Shown: piece after piece, positions 1 to 8,778 of the stretch
Position numbering within the stretch: position 1 is the first letter of the stretch
Layout: each line of letters begins with the position of its first letter
Source of the DNA: an uncultured Colwellia sp.
GTDB taxonomy: Bacteria > Pseudomonadota > Gammaproteobacteria > Enterobacterales > Alteromonadaceae
Assembly: GCA_913058395.1 (NCBI GenBank)
Contig: CAJXQI010000015.1
Span: 1-64,000 of the forward strand
Direction of reading: 5' to 3'
Length of the DNA stretch: 64,000 bases
Position numbers and translations under genes: made by a program
Notes under the pieces: generated by a model
What the model was told of the DNA's origin: nothing
The model's database searches: none
Seen by the model: only the letters and a program-made list of their open reading frames with translations

Positions 1-180
1 AAAGTGGCAACGGTTTCTTGCCGAGGAACATCAAGCCGATATCGATTCATCGAAACACTCAGAGCCGACATCAAAGTCACAAGATTATTGACGTTTTTTG
101 ATGTATCTAAAAGTGGTTACTACGATTGGCGTGAACGTCAACCTTGTGCACATACTACTCCCATTCTTCCAATGTATTAA
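1..180 (+). pseudogene. IS3-family transposase remnant (OrfA end / OrfB start)
   Basis: The frame from base 1 reads into YRFIETLRADIKVTRLL and SKSGYYDWRERQ, which is the usual start of an IS3-family OrfB (the region ahead of the DDE integrase core). The +1-shifted frame from base 2 gives KWQRFLAEEHQADID, typical of the end of OrfA, so the programmed-frameshift junction of a two-frame IS3 transposase is visible. The OrfB frame loses similarity after about base 155 and stops at 178-180; no DDE core follows. The window edge cuts the 5' side. This is a dead insertion-sequence fragment. The family is called from motif recognition only. Confidence 0.7.
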
Positions 181-361
181 GAATAGCCCGTCCTGAAAAG
201 TACAGACTTTTTGCAATTTTCAATACCCGTTTAAATTACAATAATAATTGTCTTTCAAGTAATCGACTAAATTCAAAATAAGCGTGTAACTATATAAATA
301 ACAATTATTTAATGATAAGTTTCTTCTCAAGGAAAAACATATTATTAAAGGATTAGTACAC
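181..361. other. Upstream region of the TPR/C39 operon
   Basis: AT-rich spacer between the IS remnant and the first gene. It must carry the promoter of the operon that starts at 362. A purine-rich AAAGGA lies about 8 nt before the TTG start. No clear sigma70 pair, operator or RNA gene was recognised. Confidence 0.4.
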
Positions 362-3300
362 TTGTCAGATCTCATCTCAGCACCCAAATTAACAACTTCC
401 ATCATTGATTCAATCAAAGACCTTTGTAAAGTAGGACTTTACCATGACGCTTTAGCTAAAGCTGAAAGTGAGTGGGGGCCAATAGAAACATGGGATAAAC
501 GTGAAAGTAAGTTAATTGCTATTAGGTTGTATATGAACCTAGGTGGAGACAGAAAGTCAGATGCTTTATTACTAAGACTGTGGCGAGAGGAAAAAAATTG
601 TCCTGATTTACTAATTAGAATGCTTTTCTATAAGTTAAACAAGTTAGGTCCAATCCTAGCAAACGAATTTGTGAAAGAAGCTGAATCGATTATTTTGAGT
701 GTTGATAAGCATAAATCGGATCTACTAGGTTTCAAATCAATTATACAAAGAATATTTAATAACTATTCTAAGGCTGAGTCTTTAATAGATGAGGCAATAG
801 TTATTGAGCCTTCAGATAGTTGGCTCACCTCTTTAAAAATTCAGTTGTTAAATGAACAGAACGAATTAGGTGAAGCTAAAGAGCAAGCTGAAAAGCATTT
901 TGACGCCTACCCATCGCCTTATAATTTAAGATGTTTGTCTAATATTCTTACCAAAGTTGATGGTGTTAGTGCATCTATTGCTTTGTATGAACTACATATA
1001 AATAAATATCAATCCGCTAATGTTTGGTTGGAATACGCTCAATTGCTTGCAGGGAATCATGACTGGCCTAAATGTAAACATGCTATCGAACAGTTTGAAA
1101 AAACTCGTATTATAAAAGATAAATGTGACGAGCAATTTTTATTAGCTTGGAAAGGGCAGATTGCGATTAACGAGCAAGAAATTGATAAAGCAATAGAGAT
1201 TCTGTCCGCGCATAAAAGCACTTATTGGAAAATCGTTACTGAAAACCTTAAAAATTCAAAAGGTGTTCTCAATAGGAAGGTACTAGATGTTCCTTTTCTC
1301 AAACAAGAGCATATGACATGTGCTCCTACTACACTGGCAGCGCTTTGTAGTTATTGGGGGCAAACGTTCGACTCAAAGGATATTGCAGATGCTATATGTT
1401 TTGATGGAACACCTGCAACAAAAGAGCGACAGTGGTTGCGGGACAACAACTTTAGCTTTTTAGAGTTTGAGCTAGAAAGCGAGCTTGCTTATGAATTAAT
1501 TGAAAATGATATTCCTTTTGCGTTAGTAACTACCAATGGATTCTCTGCACATATTCAGGCCGTTATTGGTTTTAACAAGCAAGTGGGAACTTTGTATGTT
1601 ATGGACCCATCACAGCCAATAATGCAAGAGATGCTGACTAAGGAAACCATAGCAAGTGAAGGTTATAGTGGTGCACGTTGTATTGTCTTTGTTCCATCTG
1701 AAAAATCAAACTTATTGTCAAAGTTTAGTTTTCCAGCCTCTGATCTTTATCCGCTATGGGACAGTTATAGTGTAGCGGAGGAAAAAAATGACTATTTAGC
1801 GGCGAAAGCTGCATTAGCCAAGCTTAAAGCAATAGCGCCTGAGCATAGAATAACGCTGCGAGTTGATAGAAGCTTTGCTGCTTGGAATAATGATACGACA
1901 AATATTCTTGAGTTAAACAATAAACTATTAAGTAAATATAAAAGTGAGACGTTATTACTTAATTCAAAGTATTTTTGCTTAAGAGATCTCGGTAAGCGTG
2001 AGGAAGGCTTAACAATGCTGAGCGACTACTTGGAGAGTAATGTAGATTTAGACTTGCTTGGAACACTTTTCGACCAAGTTTATGACACTAATGAGCAAAG
2101 TAAATTAACAAACCAATCATTGTATCAATTGAAAGAATTAGGTAGTTATTCTGCTTACTCTCATTGGTCAATTGCAAACTACTATTGGTCTCAGCAATCT
2201 TTTGAACTTGCAACTGAACATTACCTTTACGCATATTGTTTAGATGAAACCAATAGTAATTACATTGAAAGCTACTTCAAAGCATCGCGATATTTAAAAA
2301 GAGAGCAAGCATCAATAGACTTTCTAAAAGAGCGATTTAATAAATATAAAGTTCGCTCTGCTGCGCCTGCAATATCTCTTTTTAAAGCTTATGAATTGCT
2401 AGAACAAGAACACGTTGGAATAGATTATCTATTTGAAGCATTGGCACTTCATCCTGACGATAACAATCTCATTAATTATCTTTCAAATAAGTTAATAGAT
2501 AGAGGGCTAATTGAACGCTTTGAGAGTATCGAAAATCAAATTAAACCCCATATAGCAATTAAAGATTTTAACGAAATTGTTGCAAGAAAAGATGAAAGGT
2601 TAGGGAATATAGGTGCAGCACTGGACTTTTTCCAAGCTTGTTTCAATGAAAACCCTTTTATTTATAAATATGCTAATAGCTACTTTAGACTGCTGTTTAA
2701 AAGGGGCGATACAGCCCAAATAGACTCTATTCTTGAAGAGCTATATGGCAGAAACTCTCAAAATACCCAAATACTTGACTATATTGCCGATTGGCATAGT
2801 GACCCTGTTTTTCAAGAAAAAGTACTAACTACTTTTGTCAAGTTAAGACCAGATTATGGCGTAATCAGAAGGCAACTGATTGATGTTAGATTAAAGCTGG
2901 GGCTGTTCGAACAAGCACTATCTCAAGCTAAAGACACTTGTAAACATATTGTTGGAGAGCATATTAATCAAAGTTATTTGGCAAAATGCTATTTAAAATT
3001 AGGGAATTTTGAAGAAGCTAGAGAATTAACAAAACAGGTGTTATCACGCGCTGTTGATAATGATTTAGCTTTTTTTACCTTAATGAAAGCGAGTATCAGT
3101 AAAGAAGAAAAAGAAGCATCTTTAGCGTATGTTTTTTCACAAATGCAAGTACAAGTTATTTTTGGTGACTCTGCGTGGAACTATTGGTTTGAAGCAAAAT
3201 CAATTTTGAGCCAAGCAAAACTAAAAGAATTCATTGACTATTTGTTGAACCAACATGGTCACCTTTGGTACACATACAGTTTGGCTGCTAGTTATTTTAA

Positions 3301-5344
3301 GCAATATGGTGATCTGGTAAAAGCAAAAGAATTGCTGCGAGAAGGCCAAAATAAATTTCCTTTAACGCCTAGAATATATAGTGATTTAGGACAGTTGCAT
3401 GAACTTGAAGGGAACATTGAACAATCTATAGAAGCAAATTCACAAGCACTGATTATGAACCCTGCTTGGGCTGATGTAACGAAAAGGCAATGTGAGCTTC
3501 TTGAAAAGCATGAAGATGTACAAGCAGCAATTGAAGTTTTAAATAATGGGATTAAGCACGACCCAAATGACGGCGTACTATATGGTTTTTTGGCTGATTT
3601 GCTTATCAAACTTGGTAAAAAGGCAGAAGCCATAGAGCCACTTAAAAATGCTGTAAGAAATAATACTGATTATCGATGGGCTTGGGAACATTTAATAAGC
3701 ATTTCAGATGAACAAGGCACAAGCGAATTGCCGTTTGAACTTGCGAAAGAATTGTCACAACAATCTCCATATTTACCCCATGTATGGCGTGATTTGGCTT
3801 ACGTAACTAAAGATTATGAAGAGAAATTTGCGTTGTATGAAAAGTCATTAAATTGTGATTTATACTTTATTCCTTCATATCAAGACAAAGTTCAATTCTA
3901 TGTTGATAAAGGGGAATACAAAAAAGCCTTAGGTATTCTTGAAAGTACGCCTTGGAAAGATGAATTACCCATTGAATTAACAATGCAAAAAGTTGATTTG
4001 TTAATAGACATTGGCCAGAAGAAGTTGGCCATAGAAAGCTTGAAAAAAATATTGTTCAGTGTTCATGGCTATGCCTATTTGTGGAAAAAGCTTTTTGATT
4101 TGTTAGAGCAAGTAAAAAGCAAACAAGATTATATAGACTGTTGCCATAAGAGTGTAGAACAAAACAGACATGATCCTGATGTACTTTGTTATGCCGGCGA
4201 AAACTTGCTCAAACATGGCAGTAATAATGAAAAAGAAATAGCTCAAAAATATTTGCGTAAAGCTTTTGAATTATCGCCTAATGAGCAATACATTGTTATG
4301 ACTTATGTTGATTGCTTAATAGAAAATGAAAAGTTTGAAGAAGCACTAGCAGCTATAAATGTCTTTGAAGAACAAAGAACTGTAAGTTACGCAACCACTC
4401 GTAAAATAGGTGTTTTGTGTAAATTAGACCGTGCGAATGAAGCGTTTGAGTCATTTAAACAATCACTTGTTGCTAAGGAATCAGATTATTGGTGTTTAAA
4501 TCAATCGTTCATCTCCCTAAATGAGAAATTTAGTTTTGAAAAATTAACCCGTCTATTTAGAGAAAAAATAAATGACTTAACAAGAGAACAGTCATATTTC
4601 TATGCAGATAAGTGTTTAAATCGAGAAGATAACAATAAATACAAACATGTATTAAAAGATATTCAAAGTTATGCAAACGGTGAACATTGGATAGGGGCGT
4701 TTTTGGCATTGTTAGAGTTTTGGAATGACAAAGGAATAACACCGCCAGACGAAGTGATTGATATGTTTTTTGAACGAATTATTGAAGCACCTACTTTAGT
4801 GGCGCAGTTAGGCAATGGTTATGTCAATGCTGGTCTCTACCATAGCTTGATTAAACTCTTTGAAAGAACTAAGGAAAAAAGTGAGCTTCCTGCTTTTGTT
4901 TTTTATCATTATCGGTTAGCGCTTCAAATGCTAGGGCGATGGGATGATGCTACGGCAGCAATTCACCAAGGCATTCAGCAACAACCTGATAATACGGTTC
5001 ATAATATGCGTTTATGGTATGCCTATGAGCTTATTAGAACGGGTCAGGAATTAACTTATGAAGATATCGAAGTAATAGATTACGAAGAGCTTATAGAAAA
5101 CGAAAAATATGTTTATTCAACACTGCTAGTTGTTTTAGAGTTGGGTAGTAACGCACTTGAAAATAAGTTAGAAGAATTGACTCCATTATTGAGAAATTGC
5201 CAGCAAGACTACCAGCAAGCGGCAGGGCAAGAATTAGCAATACATGCACGTAAAACGCTCAAAAGTCGATTAAAAAAAGCCATTGTTACGGAAAAGTTCT
5301 TCAAAAAAATAAAGTTAGCTTGGTGGATAAGTAATAGGTTTTAA
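362..5344 (+). CDS. Giant TPR protein with embedded C39-like cysteine peptidase domain
   Basis: A 1660-residue protein with no evident signal peptide. Residues ~1-290 and ~455-1600 are helical tetratricopeptide repeats, with recurring patterns of the type YKKALGILES and ALIMNPAWADV. Residues ~305-445 are a papain-fold peptidase C39-like domain: Cys320 in MTCAPTTLAALCSYW, His397 in FSAHIQAVIGF and Asp415 in YVMDPSQP are spaced as a Cys-His-Asp triad. The start is TTG at 362, supported by an AAAGGA ribosome site. It is the first gene of a tight four-gene operon. C39 domains normally cleave double-glycine leaders at ABC exporters; no exporter or precursor peptide is visible here, so the substrate is unknown. 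The domain calls are firm; the role is not. Confidence 0.85.
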   Translation: MSDLISAPKLTTSIIDSIKDLCKVGLYHDALAKAESEWGPIETWDKRESKLIAIRLYMNLGGDRKSDALLLRLWREEKNCPDLLIRMLFYKLNKLGPILANEFVKEAESIILSVDKHKSDLLGFKSIIQRIFNNYSKAESLIDEAIVIEPSDSWLTSLKIQLLNEQNELGEAKEQAEKHFDAYPSPYNLRCLSNILTKVDGVSASIALYELHINKYQSANVWLEYAQLLAGNHDWPKCKHAIEQFEKTRIIKDKCDEQFLLAWKGQIAINEQEIDKAIEILSAHKSTYWKIVTENLKNSKGVLNRKVLDVPFLKQEHMTCAPTTLAALCSYWGQTFDSKDIADAICFDGTPATKERQWLRDNNFSFLEFELESELAYELIENDIPFALVTTNGFSAHIQAVIGFNKQVGTLYVMDPSQPIMQEMLTKETIASEGYSGARCIVFVPSEKSNLLSKFSFPASDLYPLWDSYSVAEEKNDYLAAKAALAKLKAIAPEHRITLRVDRSFAAWNNDTTNILELNNKLLSKYKSETLLLNSKYFCLRDLGKREEGLTMLSDYLESNVDLDLLGTLFDQVYDTNEQSKLTNQSLYQLKELGSYSAYSHWSIANYYWSQQSFELATEHYLYAYCLDETNSNYIESYFKASRYLKREQASIDFLKERFNKYKVRSAAPAISLFKAYELLEQEHVGIDYLFEALALHPDDNNLINYLSNKLIDRGLIERFESIENQIKPHIAIKDFNEIVARKDERLGNIGAALDFFQACFNENPFIYKYANSYFRLLFKRGDTAQIDSILEELYGRNSQNTQILDYIADWHSDPVFQEKVLTTFVKLRPDYGVIRRQLIDVRLKLGLFEQALSQAKDTCKHIVGEHINQSYLAKCYLKLGNFEEARELTKQVLSRAVDNDLAFFTLMKASISKEEKEASLAYVFSQMQVQVIFGDSAWNYWFEAKSILSQAKLKEFIDYLLNQHGHLWYTYSLAASYFKQYGDLVKAKELLREGQNKFPLTPRIYSDLGQLHELEGNIEQSIEANSQALIMNPAWADVTKRQCELLEKHEDVQAAIEVLNNGIKHDPNDGVLYGFLADLLIKLGKKAEAIEPLKNAVRNNTDYRWAWEHLISISDEQGTSELPFELAKELSQQSPYLPHVWRDLAYVTKDYEEKFALYEKSLNCDLYFIPSYQDKVQFYVDKGEYKKALGILESTPWKDELPIELTMQKVDLLIDIGQKKLAIESLKKILFSVHGYAYLWKKLFDLLEQVKSKQDYIDCCHKSVEQNRHDPDVLCYAGENLLKHGSNNEKEIAQKYLRKAFELSPNEQYIVMTYVDCLIENEKFEEALAAINVFEEQRTVSYATTRKIGVLCKLDRANEAFESFKQSLVAKESDYWCLNQSFISLNEKFSFEKLTRLFREKINDLTREQSYFYADKCLNREDNNKYKHVLKDIQSYANGEHWIGAFLALLEFWNDKGITPPDEVIDMFFERIIEAPTLVAQLGNGYVNAGLYHSLIKLFERTKEKSELPAFVFYHYRLALQMLGRWDDATAAIHQGIQQQPDNTVHNMRLWYAYELIRTGQELTYEDIEVIDYEELIENEKYVYSTLLVVLELGSNALENKLEELTPLLRNCQQDYQQAAGQELAIHARKTLKSRLKKAIVTEKFFKKIKLAWWISNRF

Positions 5345-5388
5345 CTTGATATTGCTTACTTAGAAGGATATTAGTTATTGCTAAATTA

Positions 5389-6075
5389 GTGTTGTTGCCT
5401 GGCATGGATGGAACTGGAGAATTATTTGCAGAGTTTCTGTCGTATTATGATGGAGACCATTTAGTTCTTTCTTTGCCTCAATTTGGCCCTCAAGAATATG
5501 CTGATTTAGCTGGCATTATAAATAAGCAATTACCAACAGAAGGTTATATATTATTAGCTGAATCGTTTGCTGGCGGTATTGTTCCTGAGTTGCTTAAGCT
5601 AAACTCTTCAAATATGAAAGGTGTGATCTTCGTTGCTAGTTTTCTTAGTTCACCTAATAAATATTTACTACAAATAGCAAAACGTTTACCCATTAAAGCT
5701 TTGGCCTCAGCACCATTGTCAAATATTGTTTATAAGGCTATTTTTCTTGGGCAAGGAGCTTCAAAAGAGCTTTTATCTAAATTTGTAAAAGTGATTAAAT
5801 CTATTCCTGAACATGTGCTAAAAAGTAGGTTAGAGGTTATGACCCATCAACGGCTTCCAGAGATGACTTTTGGCATTCCAGCAATTTATATTCGAGCACT
5901 TTCTGATAGGTTGATATCATCACAGAAAGGCCGAGAGTTTAACAAAGTATTCATCGATATTGAGTACATAACGATTGAAGGACCTCATTTTATCTTACAA
6001 GCAAAACCAAAAGAATGTTCCCGATTAATCACAGAGGCTATATCTTCACTCCTTACAAAAGGTAGGCATTCATAA
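5389..6075 (+). CDS. Alpha/beta hydrolase
   Basis: A 228-residue alpha/beta-hydrolase-fold protein without a signal peptide. The oxyanion segment LLPGMDGTGELF is followed by the nucleophile elbow AESFAGG (Ser59), with Asp173 (ALSDR) and His200 (EGPHF) in the expected order for a triad. The GTG at 5389 is the first conventional start, but the only good ribosome site (AGAAGG, 5362-5367) suits an in-frame ATT at 5377, which would give IAKLVLLPGMDG, a more family-like N-terminus. The ORF overlaps the next start (6075), so the two are translationally coupled. The substrate is unknown; a small-molecule esterase or lipase-like role is inferred from the fold. Confidence 0.8.
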   Translation: MLLPGMDGTGELFAEFLSYYDGDHLVLSLPQFGPQEYADLAGIINKQLPTEGYILLAESFAGGIVPELLKLNSSNMKGVIFVASFLSSPNKYLLQIAKRLPIKALASAPLSNIVYKAIFLGQGASKELLSKFVKVIKSIPEHVLKSRLEVMTHQRLPEMTFGIPAIYIRALSDRLISSQKGREFNKVFIDIEYITIEGPHFILQAKPKECSRLITEAISSLLTKGRHS

Positions 6076-6599
6076 TGCCCTTTACGCCAATACACATGGG
6101 ACCTGGTATTCTCTTTAAATCTATATTACAAGGTAGCTTTAGTTTGATGGTTTTTGGCTGGACTCAAATTGTAATGGATGTTCAACCGCTAATTGTGATG
6201 ATAAGTGGAGAAGGGCACCTTCATGGCTTTACTCATACCTATATTGGTGCAGTAATCATTGCAATATTTGCAGCTTTGTCTGGTAAATATTTATCTGAAC
6301 TTGGCTTGAAGCTACTTGGGGTTTCTAAAAAAATTAACCCTATATCAATAACATGGTGGGTTGTGTTTCTTAGTGCTTTTATTGGCAGTTTTAGCCATGT
6401 GTTGCTCGACAGTATTATGCACTCTGATGTTGAACCCTTCTTTCCATTCATGATGGATAATCAACTTTTAGGTTTGATTACAGTGCCGATGCTACACAAA
6501 GTATGCTTGTATAGTGGCCTATTTGGCGCGGCAATTTATTTTGGATTCAATTTAAAGGTAAAGCGTGAAAGTAAAGCTGATAATAAAAGGAAGCTATGA
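6075..6599 (+). CDS. Membrane-bound metal-dependent hydrolase (YdjM/DUF457-like)
   Basis: A 174-residue polytopic inner-membrane protein. The start MPFTPIHMGPG, the HGFTHTYIGA segment and SHVLLDSIMHSDVEPFFPF match the conserved His/Asp pattern of the YdjM-type membrane metal-dependent hydrolases (MPFTP.H.GP at the N-terminus, H..LD..MH.d..P..P further on). About four membrane segments are visible, and the C-terminus is basic and cytoplasmic (KRESKADNKRKL). Its ATG overlaps the stop of the hydrolase gene, and its own stop overlaps the next start (TATGA at 6596), so it is the middle of a coupled operon. The family's substrate is poorly known; a phospholipid or lipid-linked target is only inference. 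Confidence 0.72.
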   Translation: MPFTPIHMGPGILFKSILQGSFSLMVFGWTQIVMDVQPLIVMISGEGHLHGFTHTYIGAVIIAIFAALSGKYLSELGLKLLGVSKKINPISITWWVVFLSAFIGSFSHVLLDSIMHSDVEPFFPFMMDNQLLGLITVPMLHKVCLYSGLFGAAIYFGFNLKVKRESKADNKRKL

Positions 6600-7276
6600 A
6601 AATATTGAAACTCATTAGCTTAGTTTTTTGTTTGTTTTCTCACACTCTTTTAGCTGAGGAAAGTACCTGTTATGGAACCACATCAAAAGGGCGTTTGGAA
6701 AAAGGTATAGAACTACCAAGCTCCGGTGAAAATTTTGTTGCTTATAGTACTGTGGCTCGGTTAGCGGGTAGGGTTTATGTACATTCTCAAGTAAACAGCA
6801 TCATAGTAAACGCCTATAAATCTTTAGAAGCAGAACAGCCTAATAAGGTTTTTAAATATGCTGAAACGGGCTTCAAAGAAGGTGGACAGTTCAAACCTCA
6901 TAAAACTCACCGTAATGGTTTATCAGTAGACTTTATGACACCGGTACTAGCAGAGTCGGGTCAATCAGTACATTTGCCAACACATCCTTTAAACAAATTT
7001 GGTTACGATATTGAATTTGATAGTAAAGGCCAATATGAAGAGTACGAAATAGACTATGTTGCTTTAGCTGCTCATATTGTTGCCTTGCATAAAGAAGCAG
7101 TGGCTCAAGGTGTAGATTTGTGGCGAGTTATATTTGATCCTAAATTACAGCCTGAGCTATTTAAAACATCATACGGAACATATCTTAAAAAACACATTCA
7201 GTTTTCTGAAAAGCGTTCATGGGTAAGACATGATGAGCACTATCATGTGGACTTTGATATTTCATGTAAGGATTAA
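6596..7276 (+). CDS. Secreted murein endopeptidase-like LAS metallopeptidase
   Basis: 226 residues with a clear signal peptide (hydrophobic residues 3-19, cleavage near LLAEE). Zinc-site motifs are PHKTHRNGLSVDFM (His102/His105, Asp112) and HDEHYHVDF (His215/His217), the arrangement of LAS-type peptidases such as penicillin-insensitive murein endopeptidase MepA (M74) and M15 carboxypeptidases. It should cut peptidoglycan cross-links or stems in the periplasm. It overlaps the upstream membrane-hydrolase gene by 4 nt, so it belongs to the TPR/C39 operon. It is shorter than E. coli MepA, and overall resemblance is mostly confined to the zinc motifs, so the exact bond cut is uncertain. Confidence 0.7.
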   Translation: MKILKLISLVFCLFSHTLLAEESTCYGTTSKGRLEKGIELPSSGENFVAYSTVARLAGRVYVHSQVNSIIVNAYKSLEAEQPNKVFKYAETGFKEGGQFKPHKTHRNGLSVDFMTPVLAESGQSVHLPTHPLNKFGYDIEFDSKGQYEEYEIDYVALAAHIVALHKEAVAQGVDLWRVIFDPKLQPELFKTSYGTYLKKHIQFSEKRSWVRHDEHYHVDFDISCKD

Positions 7277-7292
7277 GTAAGGAAATAACCCA

Positions 7293-7400
7293 GTGAATGG
7301 AAGAATGAAAAAAATAGTGGTTCTAGGTGGTTATGGGAATTTTGGGAAAAGAATTGTTGAAAACTTAGCTGGTATTGAGATATTTTGTATTTGTTTTTAA
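7293..7400 (+). pseudogene. 5' stump of a saccharopine dehydrogenase-family gene
   Basis: An open frame from GTG 7293 (or ATG 7305) gives MKKIVVLGGYGNFGKRI, the Rossmann nucleotide-binding start of saccharopine dehydrogenase-family proteins (GGYGNFG glycine motif), then departs from the family and stops at 7398-7400 after about 30-35 codons. A normal protein of this family has 350 or more residues. A good ribosome site (AAGGA) precedes it by about 9 nt, 16 nt after the murein-endopeptidase stop, so it was the next gene of the same operon before being cut. Whether the residual peptide is made is unknown. Confidence 0.6.
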
Positions 7401-7454
7401 ATCATATTTATAGTGCTTATGTAGCGTTCACTCGCACTTATGTTTAGGGAAGGG

Positions 7455-7500
7455 TAGCATCGAGACGAAGTAATGTACTTTATCTCGTCGCTATTCTATT
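7455..7500. terminator. Imperfect hairpin between convergent units
   Basis: TAGC..CGAGA..AAGTA pairs with TACTT..TCTCG..GCTA (7455-7493) around a 3-nt loop with two small internal mismatches, followed by a T-rich stretch. It lies between the plus-strand operon and the minus-strand DHH gene and could end either. Confidence 0.4.
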
Positions 7501-7542
7501 TTTAAATAATGGTATTATTTTGACGTGTTTGCTTTGATGAAA

Positions 7543-8475
7543 TTAACCATCTGCGTTAATTGTCGCTATTAGATCAGCAAGACACGCTTGGTTATTCTCA
7601 TGTGGAACCTGACAAGTCCCCGCTGCATGGTGACCGCCACCATTATATTTCAACATTAATTCGCCAACATTTGTTTTTGAACTGCGATCAAATATTGATT
7701 TACCTGTAGCAAAAACAGTGTTTTGCTTTTTAAGTCCCCACATAACGTGAATTGAAATATTACATTGTGGGAATAAGGCATAAATAACGAAGCGGTTACC
7801 TGAATAAATCACTTCTTCTTCTCTTAAATCCAGCACAACTAAATTGCCGTGTACCGTTGCACAACGCTTAATTTGTTCTTTGAATTTTTCTTCATGCTCG
7901 AAGTAAAGATCAGTTCTTTCTTTTACATCAGGTAGGGCCAGCAATTCGTCAATGTTGTGGTCTTTACCAAAGTCGATTAAGTCCATCATAAGTTCATAAT
8001 TCGAGATGCGAAAATCTCTAAAACGACCTAAGCCTGTACGAGAGTCCATGATGAAGTTAAGGAGTTCCCAGCGCTTAGCGTGTAAAACTTCTTCCATGTT
8101 AAACTGCGCAGAATCTCCTTTATCTACCGCTTCCATCATGCTTACCCAGCTTGCCGGAAATGTTTTTGAACCACCGTAGTAATCATAAACAACACGAGCG
8201 GCTGAGGGCGCATCAGCGTCAATAATATGGTTGTCTCTTTTACCATTACGAAGTGTTTCGCTATGATGGTGATCAAAGGCGAGATGAATTCCTTCCGCGA
8301 AAGGTAAATTGGTTGAAATATCATTTGCATCGACTGCGATAGTGCCGTCTTGCATATCTTTTGGGTGAACAAAGAGGATATCGTCAACTAAATTAATATG
8401 CTTAAGTAAAATTGCACAAACTAAACCATCGAAATCACTACGAGTGACCAAACGATATTTTTTATTATCTGACAT
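7543..8475 (-). CDS. DHH-family phosphoesterase
   Basis: A 310-residue cytosolic protein of the DHH superfamily (RecJ / exopolyphosphatase / oligoribonuclease NrnA relatives). The N-terminal metal site shows SDFDGLVCA and the signature FDHHHSE (Asp68-His69-His70); the C-terminal DHHA1-like substrate motif is GGGHHAAG (279-283). It should hydrolyse a phosphodiester or phosphoanhydride with Mn ions; the true substrate is unknown. The start is taken as ATG 8475, 7 nt after GGAG; a TTG two codons earlier overlaps that spacing badly. It stands alone, divergent from the outer-membrane gene at 8779. Confidence 0.8.
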   Translation of the reverse strand: MSDNKKYRLVTRSDFDGLVCAILLKHINLVDDILFVHPKDMQDGTIAVDANDISTNLPFAEGIHLAFDHHHSETLRNGKRDNHIIDADAPSAARVVYDYYGGSKTFPASWVSMMEAVDKGDSAQFNMEEVLHAKRWELLNFIMDSRTGLGRFRDFRISNYELMMDLIDFGKDHNIDELLALPDVKERTDLYFEHEEKFKEQIKRCATVHGNLVVLDLREEEVIYSGNRFVIYALFPQCNISIHVMWGLKKQNTVFATGKSIFDRSSKTNVGELMLKYNGGGHHAAGTCQVPHENNQACLADLIATINADG

Positions 8476-8778
8476 TTCCAATCTCCATTAGATAGTATTT
8501 TTATTATTAAATATTACATTGTTTATTTAAGCATAGTAACAGCTGATTGCTTAGCCGTAGATTAATTTTAGTGTAAAAAATATTCCTTAGTCTATTCCTG
8601 CTTACAACACTTTTACTATTGGTTATAACGTAAAGCTAAAACTACCTAAATTTACTTTTCTTACAGTTTCTCACGTTCATCAACATTTCACCCACAAAGA
8701 CCTTAAAGAAACGAACGTAACAACGACTTATCATGCTCCCATAAATTACTAAAACACTTTATCTAGGGAATACCAATT

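Noticed and set aside
220-417. Minus-strand 65-codon frame across the start of the TPR gene
   Set aside because: No family pattern, no ribosome site, and it overlaps a well-supported gene and its promoter.
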